From contig NZ_CP063110.1 in the NCBI RefSeq assembly GCF_014931275.1, forward strand, positions 1,348,001-1,412,000: a DNA stretch of 64,000 nucleotides, given 5' to 3'. The notes beneath the pieces were generated by a model. It searched no databases and had not been told where the DNA came from. It saw only the letters and a program-made list of their open reading frames with translations. The position numbers and the translations under genes were made by a program. Origin of the DNA: Haemophilus parainfluenzae (GTDB taxonomy: Bacteria > Pseudomonadota > Gammaproteobacteria > Enterobacterales > Pasteurellaceae). Below are positions 57,086-64,000 of the stretch, in pieces; the stretch's first letter is position 1, and every line of letters begins with the position of its first letter.

Positions 57086-57442
57086 TTAACTTTCCATGAA
57101 GTCTGGTTGGTAAGCAAAGAAAATTGCGCCCAAGAAACTTAATACAGCAAATGCCAGAAATACATTATTTGGATTTGTAGCTTTGCGACTAAAATATTTA
57201 GCCGAGAAGAAAATATAAAGCACAAGCATGATAATTTTCATGATGAGCCAGCTTTGTAACTGATAACCGACCAAGAAAAAAATCGTTAAGCCACTCGCGA
57301 TTAAAAGTGTGTCAACTAAGTGCGGTAAAATTTTTAGCAGCTTAATCGCTCGCCAATCTTTCCCACTTAATTGCATTCCCCCACGGATAATTAATAATCC
57401 TAAACTTAAAAATGCACAAACAATGTGCAAATAAACTAACAT
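57086..57442 (-). CDS. sirB2: SirB2-family integral membrane protein
   Basis: The 118-residue protein has four membrane helices. The start YLHIVCAFLSLGLLIIRGGMQL and the central ILPHLVDTLLIASGLTIFFLVG with the conserved histidine and aspartate fit the SirB2 (invasion gene up-regulator) family, whose role is unknown. ATG at 57442 is preferred over GTG 57448 because AGGAG lies five bases upstream of it. In enterobacteria sirB2 sits with sirB1, which here is 50 kb away. Confidence 0.8.
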   Translation of the reverse strand: MLVYLHIVCAFLSLGLLIIRGGMQLSGKDWRAIKLLKILPHLVDTLLIASGLTIFFLVGYQLQSWLIMKIIMLVLYIFFSAKYFSRKATNPNNVFLAFAVLSFLGAIFFAYQPDFMES

Positions 57443-57489
57443 AGTCACTCCTGAATAAAAATGTGGTAGAGATACCGTATTTTTATATT

Positions 57490-58035
57490 TTATTTAATTT
57501 CATAAAGACTAACACCACATTCTCTATCAGAACTTATTGGCGCAACTTCATAATTTTTACCAGCCTCAGGAATAAAACTAATCATGTTACCTTTACAGCT
57601 TTTTCCTTTTATTATAGTTGTAATTTTTTCAGTAGTTGTATAGTGAGTATGCGAATGATCTAATGGAATAATTTCATTTTGAACAGTTACTTCACTATTA
57701 GCAGGGATAACAAATTCTTTGAAAAATATACCAGATAAAAATTTTGAATGAGCAGAAGGATCTTTGCTTAATTCTGTTGCTGGCATACCTATACTTTCGT
57801 TGCTTTTTGCTCCAACCATTGAACTAAATGCTTGTCCTAATCCGCCACCAATAGTAACTTTTTCCTTTTTACCATCAATATTTACAGTTAAATAAGAAGG
57901 TCTACCATTCTGCCCGTATAATCGAATACGAGCATCTTTTGAGGCGTCATAAGGCTGATTTTGATTTGATAATTCGGTCGAAACACAAGCAGTTAAGCTA
58001 AGAATAGAGGCAGAAATCAAAAATAATTTTTTCAT
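57490..58035 (-). CDS. Putative lipoprotein of unknown function
   Basis: The 181-residue precursor has a lipoprotein signal peptide with the lipobox LSLTAC, so cysteine 17 or so would be lipidated. The mature part is mostly beta-prone with RIRLYGQNGRPSYLTVNIDGKKEKVTIGGGLGQAFSSMVGAKSNESIGMP. A second cysteine pair lies near the end (KSCKGN and REC). No family is recognised. ATG 58035 fits the signal peptide. The gene is more AT-rich than the neighbouring ettA, and it stands between two single-gene units. Confidence 0.7.
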   Translation of the reverse strand: MKKLFLISASILSLTACVSTELSNQNQPYDASKDARIRLYGQNGRPSYLTVNIDGKKEKVTIGGGLGQAFSSMVGAKSNESIGMPATELSKDPSAHSKFLSGIFFKEFVIPANSEVTVQNEIIPLDHSHTHYTTTEKITTIIKGKSCKGNMISFIPEAGKNYEVAPISSDRECGVSLYEIK

Positions 58036-58056
58036 ATATTTTCCTTGAGGATATTT

Positions 58057-58085
58057 AAATGCGGTCAAAAGTGACCGCACTTTAA
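58057..58085 (-). terminator. Uptake-signal inverted pair after ettA
   Basis: AAAGTGCGGTCA / TGACCGCATTT stem with a four-base loop directly past the ettA stop; one arm carries ATGCGGT instead of GTGCGGT. Confidence 0.6.
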
Positions 58086-58089
58086 TTTC

Positions 58090-59760
58090 TTATTTTGCAA
58101 TACGCTTATATTTAATACGATGTGGTTGTGTTGCGGCTTCACCTAAGGTTTTCTTTTTCCACTCTTCGTAGTCTGAGAAGTTACCTTCGTAGAATGTTAC
58201 TTTACCTTCATCACCGTAATCTAAAATATGAGTCGCAATACGGTCTAAGAACCAACGGTCATGGGAAATCACCATTGCACAACCAGGGAATTCTAAGATC
58301 GCATTTTCTAACGCACGTAAGGTTTCAACATCTAAGTCATTGGTCGGTTCGTCCAATAACAGTACGTTACCACCACGTTGTAGAAGTTTAGCCAAGTGTA
58401 AACGACCACGTTCACCACCCGATAATTCGCCCACACGTTTTTGTTGATCTACGCCTTTGAAGTTGAAGCGTCCAACATACGCACGGCTTGGAATTTCAAA
58501 GTTACCAATAGTGAGAATATCTTGTCCCTTAGACACTTCTTCCCATACGGTTTTCTTATCATCCATTGAGTCACGGAACTGATCGACAGAGGCAAGTACC
58601 ACAGTTTCACCCATTGTAATTGAGCCGCTATCTGGTTGTTCTTGACCTGAAAGTATACGGAATAGGGTAGATTTACCTGCACCATTCGCTCCGATAATAC
58701 CCACGATAGCCCCTTTTGGAATGCTGAATGATAAATCGTCGATTAAAGTGCGATCACCGTAAGATTTGGTGAGGTTTTGCACTTCGATCACTTTATCACC
58801 TAAACGTGGACCAGGTGGAATAAAGAGTTCGTTTGTCTCGTTACGTTTTTGATATTCGCCAGAGTTTAATTCATCAAAGCGCGCCATACGTGCTTTGCTT
58901 TTCGCTTGGCGACCTTTAGGATTTTGACGAACCCATTCTAACTCTTTCGCAATTGATTTTTGACGCGCATTTTCAGTTGCTTGTTCTTGTTCTAAACGTT
59001 TCTCTTTTTGCTCTAACCAAGAAGAGTAGTTGCCTTCCCAAGGAATACCTTCACCACGGTCAAGCTCTAAGATCCAACCCGCAACGTTATCTAAGAAGTA
59101 ACGGTCGTGGGTAATCGCCACAACGGTACCTTCGTAGTCATGTAAGAAACGCTCTAACCATGCTACAGATTCTGCATCTAAGTGGTTGGTTGGTTCGTCT
59201 AATAAGAGCATGTCTGGTTTTTCGAGTAATAAGCGACAAAGTGCGACACGACGACGTTCGCCCCCTGATAAATGCTCAATTTTTGCATCCCAATCTGGTA
59301 AACGTAATGCATCTGCTGCACGTTCTAATTGGTTATCTAAATTATGCCCATCATGTGCTTGAATAATGGCTTCAAGGTTCGCTTGTTCAGCCGCTAGTTT
59401 ATCGAAATCCGCATCAGGATCAGCATAAAGTGCATAGACTTCATCTAAACGAGTCAGTGCATTTTTTACTTCAGAAACCGCTTCTTCTACCGCTTCACGT
59501 ACAGTTTGTTGCGGATCAAGTTTTGGTTCTTGTGGAAGATAACCAATCTTAATACCTGGTTGTGGACGAGCTTCACCTTCGAACTCTTTATCCACGCCCG
59601 CCATAATGCGTAAGAGGGTTGATTTACCCGCACCATTTAAGCCCAGAACCCCGATTTTTGCACCAGGGAAGAAGCTTAAAGAAATATCTTTCAAAATATG
59701 ACGCTTCGGTGGCACCACTTTGCCGACACGGTGCATCGTATATACAAATTGCGTTGACAT
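58090..59760 (-). CDS. ettA: Energy-dependent translational throttle protein EttA (ABC-F)
   Basis: EttA is a soluble ABC-F ATPase that binds the ribosome E site and senses ATP/ADP. The 556-residue protein has two ATPase domains (Walker A GLNGAGKST near 39 and GANGAGKST near 357; signatures LSGGERRRVALCRLL and LSGGERGRLHLAKLL). The linker includes the arm region with FEGEARPQPGIKIGYLPQEPKLDP. Length matches E. coli EttA (555). No membrane domain. Transcribed alone. Confidence 0.95.
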   Translation of the reverse strand: MSTQFVYTMHRVGKVVPPKRHILKDISLSFFPGAKIGVLGLNGAGKSTLLRIMAGVDKEFEGEARPQPGIKIGYLPQEPKLDPQQTVREAVEEAVSEVKNALTRLDEVYALYADPDADFDKLAAEQANLEAIIQAHDGHNLDNQLERAADALRLPDWDAKIEHLSGGERRRVALCRLLLEKPDMLLLDEPTNHLDAESVAWLERFLHDYEGTVVAITHDRYFLDNVAGWILELDRGEGIPWEGNYSSWLEQKEKRLEQEQATENARQKSIAKELEWVRQNPKGRQAKSKARMARFDELNSGEYQKRNETNELFIPPGPRLGDKVIEVQNLTKSYGDRTLIDDLSFSIPKGAIVGIIGANGAGKSTLFRILSGQEQPDSGSITMGETVVLASVDQFRDSMDDKKTVWEEVSKGQDILTIGNFEIPSRAYVGRFNFKGVDQQKRVGELSGGERGRLHLAKLLQRGGNVLLLDEPTNDLDVETLRALENAILEFPGCAMVISHDRWFLDRIATHILDYGDEGKVTFYEGNFSDYEEWKKKTLGEAATQPHRIKYKRIAK

Positions 59761-59832
59761 AATTTTCTCGATGTTATAAATAAAAGTGCGGCTATTTTAC
59801 TTGATGTTTAGGGAATAAGCTATTTGAAAGGC

Positions 59833-59858
59833 AAAAAAAACCACCCATATAGGGTGGT
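59833..59858 (-). terminator. Terminator of the candidate small RNA
   Basis: On the minus strand ACCACCC-TATAT-GGGTGGT followed by T run. No annotated gene ends here, so it must serve another transcript. Confidence 0.8.
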
Positions 59859-59948
59859 AGGAAAGTAGTTTAGCTATATTTATGATTATTTTATTTAGGA
59901 ACTTTATGAATATCAAGCAATCACTTGACGAGACAAATAGTACATAAA
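59833..59948 (-). ncRNA. Candidate FNR-controlled small RNA (FnrS-like)
   Basis: No protein is supported here, yet the minus strand shows a full small-RNA gene. A perfect FNR box lies at 59984-59997 and a -10 hexamer TATAAC at 59959-59954, so transcription would start near 59948, with the box centred near -42. A rho-independent terminator (CCACCC / GGGTGG stem, then eight T) ends at about 59833, giving about 115 nt. Near the 5' end the RNA carries CGTCAAGTGAT, close to the segment CGUCAAGCGAU at nearly the same position in E. coli FnrS (about 122 nt), as I recall it. The 94-residue open frame across it is not convincing as a protein. Known FnrS lowers expression of oxygen-related enzymes under anaerobiosis. 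Confidence 0.6.
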
Positions 59949-59983
59949 TTTCAGTTATAAGGGAAATACGAATGAAGAATTTG

Positions 59984-59997
59984 TTGATACAAATCAA
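59984..59997. promoter_or_regulatory. Perfect FNR box
   Basis: TTGATACAAATCAA equals TTGAT-N4-ATCAA, the full FNR consensus. It is centred about 42 bases before the inferred start of the small RNA, the class II activator position. Toward the right it is about 111 bases from the DUF1007 ATG. Confidence 0.75.
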
Positions 59998-60107
59998 GAA
60001 AATCACAGGATTTTTTACGTTTAGATCGATTTTTATTCGATTTTGATTAGGAACTGCTTGTGATAAAATCTGTCTATTCAATTATTTAGCCCACTTTATT
60101 CTTATTT

Positions 60108-60740
60108 ATGTTTAAAAAATTACTCCTAGGATTATCGCTGATTTCTCCTTTTTCGGTTCTTGCTCATCCTCACGCCTTTATTGATATGCAAACCAAACCG
60201 TTAGTGAAAGATAATCAATTAATTGGTTTTTCGACTCAATGGTTACTGGATGAAGCCAGCTCTTCAGCCGTATTGTATGATGTGATGCAGGCAAAAGGCG
60301 ATAAAGCGGCTAAACAAAAACTCATTGATGAAGTGATGACGAATGTCGTGAATGAGCATTACTTTAGTTATGTCTTTGATAAAGAAAATCACAAAATTAA
60401 ATATAAAAAACAGCCTGAAAATTATGGCATGCGTGTTAAAGGAAATGAGGTGGAGTATTATTTTGATTTTCTTTTAGCTCAGCCACAGACTTTGCAAAAT
60501 AATGAATTTACGCTAATGACTTATGACAGCACCTATTATGTGGCAATGCGTTATGCTGAAATAGGTAAAAGAGCGGTTGATTTTTCAGCACTTCCTGCAA
60601 ACTGCAAAGGGGAAGTGCTTGAACCTAATGTGGATGAAAAAATTAAATCCTACGCTTCATCATTGGATAAATCGCAAAAAAATGAGGATGATTCTCTTGG
60701 TGTATTGTTTGCGCAGAAAGTAAAAATTAAATGTGAATAA
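60108..60740 (+). CDS. DUF1007 periplasmic protein of a nickel/cobalt transport pair
   Basis: The 210-residue precursor has a signal peptide ending LAHP (about residue 20) followed at once by HPHAFIDMQTKPLVKDNQLIGFSTQWLLDEASSS. This is the DUF1007 signature, with histidines (HPHAF) that could bind metal near the mature N-terminus. DUF1007 proteins are usually encoded next to NicO-type nickel/cobalt transporters, as here. It probably delivers or buffers metal. The stop is directly followed by the transporter gene. Confidence 0.85.
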   Translation: MFKKLLLGLSLISPFSVLAHPHAFIDMQTKPLVKDNQLIGFSTQWLLDEASSSAVLYDVMQAKGDKAAKQKLIDEVMTNVVNEHYFSYVFDKENHKIKYKKQPENYGMRVKGNEVEYYFDFLLAQPQTLQNNEFTLMTYDSTYYVAMRYAEIGKRAVDFSALPANCKGEVLEPNVDEKIKSYASSLDKSQKNEDDSLGVLFAQKVKIKCE

Positions 60741-60744
60741 AAAA

Positions 60745-61722
60745 ATGAAGTTAAAATTGACCGCACTCTTTATCGGCTTATTAGCGATTATTTTCGCCTT
60801 GCTACCTTGGCTTTTTGTGCAAGTAGCCGATTGGCAAAAAGCCTTTAATCAGCTGATTTCTGAAAATCTACGCCAAATTCAAGCACATTCATCTACAGCA
60901 GGATTGTGGTTGATTTTTGCCGCCTTTTCTTATGGTGTATTACATGCATTAGGACCTGGGCATGGGAAATTTATTATCGCTGGTTATCTTTCTACTCACG
61001 AAAGCCAGCTTAAAACCAGCGTACGCTTAAGTTTGCTTTCCTCTCTCATGCAAGGTTTTGTCGCAGTTGCGGCAACCTCCATTGTGGTAGTGATACTTAA
61101 TCTTTCTTCTAAATATTTTAAACTTAGTCAGTTATGGCTGGAGCGTAGCGCACTCATTTTATTATTGTTGTTAGGACTTTATTGGATTGCTCAAGGTTTG
61201 AAAGGTTTAAAGAAAAAACAATCTTTTCGTATCACATCTATTCAATCATTACCGAAACAGATTGGAGCAGCTTCGCCATTTCGATATGAACAAGGAAAAG
61301 CAAGCCAAGCGCAATGTAGTTGTGGGCATCAACATCTACCCAATGATCAACAGCTTAAGCAATCGAGTGATTTAAAATCTCAACTCTTAGTGATTTTAAC
61401 TATTGGTATGCGACCGTGTAGTGGCGCAATTTTTGTGCTTTTTCTCGCCTATATGCTGGATCTTTATTGGTGGGGAATTTTAGCTACTTTTGCCATGTCT
61501 TTGGGGACAGGATTAATGCTTTCGCTTTTTGCAGCGTTAGTACGCTATGCGAGAAATGTCGCGACTCGCTTAGGCCATTGGTATGGTTTAGCGGGTTCTA
61601 ATCAAAAAGGCGAAGCCATGATCAAATGTATTGCGGGTGCAATGATGATCTTTTTTGCACTAAGCTTGTTATATGGCACGATGGGGGCTGTAACAGGTGG
61701 CGCAGCCTTATTTGGTGGATAA
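60745..61722 (+). CDS. NicO-family nickel/cobalt transporter
   Basis: The 325-residue membrane protein has about seven helices. It has the NicO motif HALGPGHGKFIIAGYLSTHE near residue 70 and the second-half motif IGMRPCSGAIFVL. A cytoplasmic or periplasmic loop with CSCGHQH is a likely metal-binding spot. The family moves nickel or cobalt; direction (uptake or export) is not settled. Start could also be GTG 60733, overlapping the DUF1007 gene; ATG 60745 is preferred here. Possibly linked to FNR through the box upstream, but that is less likely than control of the small RNA. Confidence 0.85.
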   Translation: MKLKLTALFIGLLAIIFALLPWLFVQVADWQKAFNQLISENLRQIQAHSSTAGLWLIFAAFSYGVLHALGPGHGKFIIAGYLSTHESQLKTSVRLSLLSSLMQGFVAVAATSIVVVILNLSSKYFKLSQLWLERSALILLLLLGLYWIAQGLKGLKKKQSFRITSIQSLPKQIGAASPFRYEQGKASQAQCSCGHQHLPNDQQLKQSSDLKSQLLVILTIGMRPCSGAIFVLFLAYMLDLYWWGILATFAMSLGTGLMLSLFAALVRYARNVATRLGHWYGLAGSNQKGEAMIKCIAGAMMIFFALSLLYGTMGAVTGGAALFGG

Positions 61723-61727
61723 AGAAA

Positions 61728-61750
61728 AGGGCAGCGTTTGCTGCCCATTT
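61728..61750. terminator. Hairpin between the NicO gene and the nitroreductase
   Basis: GGGCAGC / GCTGCCC with a short loop and a TTTATTT tail, between convergent genes. Confidence 0.6.
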
Positions 61751-61763
61751 ATTTGAAAATGGA

Positions 61764-62426
61764 TTATTCAACCCAAGTGACGATTTCTTCAATTGGTCGA
61801 CGAGATTTTTTGGTAATGTCTCTCGCACGATAACCAAATGTTGCTGCCACGGATACGCCCCATTCACTTGGATCAAAGAGACCTTCAGCGGCTAAAACTT
61901 CATTCATTTTATCGTAGTTAAAGCCTTCAATAGGGCAAGAATCTACGCCAATAGCGGCAGCACCAGTTAGCATATTCGCTAATGCAATGTAGGTTTGTTT
62001 GCTTGTCCAGTCAAATAATGCACGCTCGCTTTCTGCAGTTTTCATTTCAACTTCTTGTAAGCCTTTATATTTTTCCAAGGCTTTTTCTAATTGCTCGCCT
62101 TGTAAACCTCTACGCACCGCAACATCACGGAAGAAAGGCGTATCATATCGAGCATTTTTCTTAGCAAGAATGATCACTAAATGACTGCAATCATCTAATT
62201 GATATTGCATGCCCCAGCTAAAAGGTTTGAGTTTATCGCGTAATGCTTTATTTTGAATAACTAAGAACTTCCACGGCTCAGAACCGACTGAGCTTGGTGA
62301 TAAACGAGCAAATTCTAAAATTGCCGCAAAATCTTCTTGGCTAATTTTTTTATTCGGATCGTAATAACGTGTGGAACAGCGATTTTCGAATACTTGAAGC
62401 ATTTGTTCGCGTGTAATTTGACTCAT
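61764..62426 (-). CDS. nfsB: NAD(P)H-dependent nitroreductase (NfsB type)
   Basis: The 220-residue flavoprotein starts ITREQMLQVFENRCSTRYYDPNKKISQEDFAAILEFARLSPSSVGSEPWKFLVI, with the FMN-binding CSTR.YD and SPSSVGSEPWKF motifs of NfsB-like enzymes. It continues with IGVDSCPIEGFNYDKMNEVLA and VSVAATFGYRA. NfsB reduces nitroaromatics, quinones and flavins with NAD(P)H. The true substrate is not known. Transcribed alone, convergent with the NicO gene. Confidence 0.88.
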   Translation of the reverse strand: MSQITREQMLQVFENRCSTRYYDPNKKISQEDFAAILEFARLSPSSVGSEPWKFLVIQNKALRDKLKPFSWGMQYQLDDCSHLVIILAKKNARYDTPFFRDVAVRRGLQGEQLEKALEKYKGLQEVEMKTAESERALFDWTSKQTYIALANMLTGAAAIGVDSCPIEGFNYDKMNEVLAAEGLFDPSEWGVSVAATFGYRARDITKKSRRPIEEIVTWVE

Positions 62427-62474
62427 GTTTTCTTCCTCTTAACATTATCTAATTTGTAATCTTTTGACCGCACT

Positions 62475-63218
62475 TTAGCGCTCTTTCCAATATCCAATCC
62501 ACTCTTTGAGTAATTGCATATTTTTAGTAATTGCGCCACCTTGCGGAATAAAATGCATCATATTGAGTCCGTAACTGTCGGGCGTAATGCCTTCACCTAC
62601 ACTTGCAGGTAACACATCAAAGCCTTGTTGTTGGAATAATAATTTTGCACGTTGCATATGCCATTCATTGGTGACTAAAATAATTTTATGAATACCTTCT
62701 TTTTCCAATATCTGTTTGGTGAAAAGCGCATTTTCTTTAGTAGTAAGTGCTTTAGGTTCAATCCATTTTGTTGGCACATTAAAGAAGTTTTGAAGTTCTT
62801 CTGCGGCGATTTTTGCCTCAATAGCGCCTGTTGGACTTGCCCCTGTAATTAATAATGGCAAGTTCGTTTCTTTTTGTAAGAAAGCAGCATAACGTAAGCG
62901 TTCAAGTTGAATACCCGTTGAGGCTAATGGCGCATAAAGCTCTTTGCTATCACGTAAACCACCACCCAGTAAAACGATCGCTTGAGCTTGTTGATAATCT
63001 TGCAGTGTTAAATGATCTTCAGTAATGAGACTGTCTTTAAGTACTTGTGCAGTGTAAGGAATACTTAAAAGATAGAGTAGTGAGAAACCAAGTGCGGTCG
63101 AAATTCGGCTTAATTTTTTAAAATTGAATTTAGCTAGAATAAGTGAAAGTCCCCATAAAATTAAAATATTAAATGGGGGGAGAATCATAGCGGTAATGAG
63201 TTTTTTCAATTCAAACAT
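62475..63218 (-). CDS. ElyC/YdcF-like DUF218 envelope protein
   Basis: The 247-residue protein has two N-terminal helices (about 8-28 and 35-58) and a DUF218 domain with AQAIVLLGGGLRDSKELYAPLASTGIQLERLRYAAFLQKETNLPLLITGASPTGAIEA and ILVTNEWHMQRAKLLFQQQGFDVLPASV. E. coli ElyC (YcbC), 259 residues, has the same layout and affects peptidoglycan and enterobacterial common antigen synthesis. Its ATG overlaps the stop of the pyruvyl transferase gene (TAATG). The link to a glycan gene suggests a role in surface polysaccharide or envelope assembly. Confidence 0.8.
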   Translation of the reverse strand: MFELKKLITAMILPPFNILILWGLSLILAKFNFKKLSRISTALGFSLLYLLSIPYTAQVLKDSLITEDHLTLQDYQQAQAIVLLGGGLRDSKELYAPLASTGIQLERLRYAAFLQKETNLPLLITGASPTGAIEAKIAAEELQNFFNVPTKWIEPKALTTKENALFTKQILEKEGIHKIILVTNEWHMQRAKLLFQQQGFDVLPASVGEGITPDSYGLNMMHFIPQGGAITKNMQLLKEWIGYWKER

Positions 63219-64000
63219 TATTTATCCAATTCAACGAAATCTAGCTCTTTTGTCCATAATTTTGCATAGCTACTATTTTTGCCATAAGAGTTATCGCAAA
63301 CACGATTTGGAATTTCTAACAAGCAAGAGAAAATATGACCATGTAAGCGAGTTGTGGTCACTTTGTCGTTCGATAAGAATACTTGCGCAACACGTTTTAC
63401 AATGCGCTGAGTATAGGCATACCAGAATTGATGGCAGAGATCTTTTAGCCAACTTAAACCAAATTTATTGGCCATTTTACTCATTCGCCAACTTAATGCT
63501 AAAACCACATCATCTTCGGTTGAAAGAATGTCTTCCCAGTCTTTTACATTGCTGTTGGCGGGCAGTTGCGCTAGGATATTTTTCTCTACATCACTTGCTT
63601 CAATATCTTTACGCAAGAAATAAAGTTGTTCACCCGTTGTGCCTTGCTTAGTTTCCATCGTGCCATAAAGCTGATGCGCCATATCCGGTGATAAATAAAC
63701 ATGATCAGAAAATTGTGCAAATAAATTCGCTGTTCTTTCGTCACGAGCCAGTAAATGGCAATCACCGTGGTTACGGAAAAGTGCGGCTGATTTTTGTAGA
63801 TTTTCTTCGTGCTTAAAATAAGCGGTTTGTGGCAACACAATAATGCGATTATTCGGAAAATGCGTCACCATTTCTTCACGGATTTTTTGATGCTGCGGAT
63901 AAAGATCACCAAAGTTACCGCCACCATGTAAAAGGATGGTGGTGTTTGGTGTAATTTTTGCTTTGACTTCTTCAAGATCTAAATCGTATTCACAGCGTTT
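63218..64000 (-). CDS. Polysaccharide pyruvyl transferase family protein (5' end outside window)
   Basis: The frame is open from the window edge and encodes at least 260 residues. It shows the PS_pyruv_trans features: TTILLHGGGNFGDLYPQHQKIREEM at the visible start, NNRIIVLPQTAYFKHEENLQKSAALFRNHGDCHLLARDERTANLF in the middle, and VTTTRLHGHIFSCLLEIPNRVCDNSYGKNSSY near the end. Members add ketal-linked pyruvate to surface glycans, or act as related glycosyltransferases. The acceptor is unknown. It is coupled to the ElyC-like gene, so a polysaccharide or lipo-oligosaccharide locus probably continues to the right. Confidence 0.85.
   Translation of the reverse strand, partial: KRCEYDLDLEEVKAKITPNTTILLHGGGNFGDLYPQHQKIREEMVTHFPNNRIIVLPQTAYFKHEENLQKSAALFRNHGDCHLLARDERTANLFAQFSDHVYLSPDMAHQLYGTMETKQGTTGEQLYFLRKDIEASDVEKNILAQLPANSNVKDWEDILSTEDDVVLALSWRMSKMANKFGLSWLKDLCHQFWYAYTQRIVKRVAQVFLSNDKVTTTRLHGHIFSCLLEIPNRVCDNSYGKNSSYAKLWTKELDFVELDK

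Larger units (their letters stand above)
59761..60107. other. Intergenic region holding a candidate small RNA
   Basis: About 347 bases between ettA and a DUF1007 gene. It holds an uptake sequence (59784-59792), a strong terminator reading leftwards (59833-59858), a candidate RNA body, a -10 element, a perfect FNR box (59984-59997) and, for the rightward gene, a possible extended -10 (TGATAAAAT, 60061-60069). Confidence 0.6.

Noticed and set aside
59797-60081. 94-residue open frame on the minus strand between ettA and the DUF1007 gene
   Set aside because: No ribosome site, hydrophobic low-complexity composition, and it runs through an FNR box, promoter and terminator hairpin.

Overview
The window is a chromosomal segment of a Haemophilus-type member of the Pasteurellaceae, most likely from the H. 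parainfluenzae group. Three things point there. The Haemophilus DNA uptake signal (core AAGTGCGGT) occurs many times and is often paired head-to-head as a terminator. Base composition is AT-rich. Several gene orders resemble H. influenzae: prfA-prmC-sirB1-kdsA-dehydrogenase-lolCDE; sapABCDF next to ycjX; and dsbC-recJ-(dsbA-like)-mtnN-cmk-rpsA-ihfB-lapAB-pyrF-yciH. SodC keeps all its metal ligands, which fits H. parainfluenzae better than H. influenzae. No rRNA, tRNA, CRISPR array, prophage or intact insertion sequence was seen.

Layout. Bases 1-1600 are an accessory patch: the tail of a CadD-like cadmium transporter, a scar where 5' pieces of nnrS and ohr meet tail-to-tail, and an AraC regulator. 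Bases 1700-18550 are mostly core genes: EF-P hydroxylase EpmC, release factor 1 and its methylase, Kdo-8-P synthase, the LolCDE lipoprotein exporter, ZapG, a RidA protein, MnmC, FabB and acetolactate synthase IlvIH. Bases 18600-25900 are variable: a YedE-type selenium-metabolism membrane protein, an orphan AT-rich gene, and a four-gene ABC importer with two ATPases, one fused permease and one periplasmic binding protein. The importer is flanked by direct repeats of the 3' end of the neighbouring DUF484 gene and has a strong CRP site upstream. Bases 26000-34000 hold DUF484, purA, lysC, a SanA-like protein, metX (with MetJ boxes), a nitroreductase and sppA. A bile-acid:Na+ symporter-family gene broken by an amber codon follows, then the complete sapABCDF operon and ycjX. 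A metal/oxidative-stress island (sodC facing a merP-merT-transglutaminase operon) separates ycjX from its usual partner ycjF. Bases 45700-57040 hold prfB (with the programmed +1 frameshift) and a long run of core genes from dsbC to yciH. The end of the window has a SirB2 protein, a lipoprotein, ettA, a candidate FNR-controlled small RNA, a nickel/cobalt exporter-type pair, a nitroreductase, an ElyC-like protein and a partial polysaccharide pyruvyl transferase.

The most interesting signals are four. (1) An unannotated minus-strand transcription unit at about 59833-59948 has a perfect FNR box, a -10 element, an FnrS-like 5' segment and a rho-independent terminator. (2) The two-ATPase importer carries a CRP site. 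(3) Its flanking repeats differ only at synonymous sites and end at an uptake sequence, which suggests acquisition by transformation. (4) A nnrS/ohr junction of Neisseria-like composition lies near the left edge.

All family assignments come from reading translated sequence and motifs; no database search was run.
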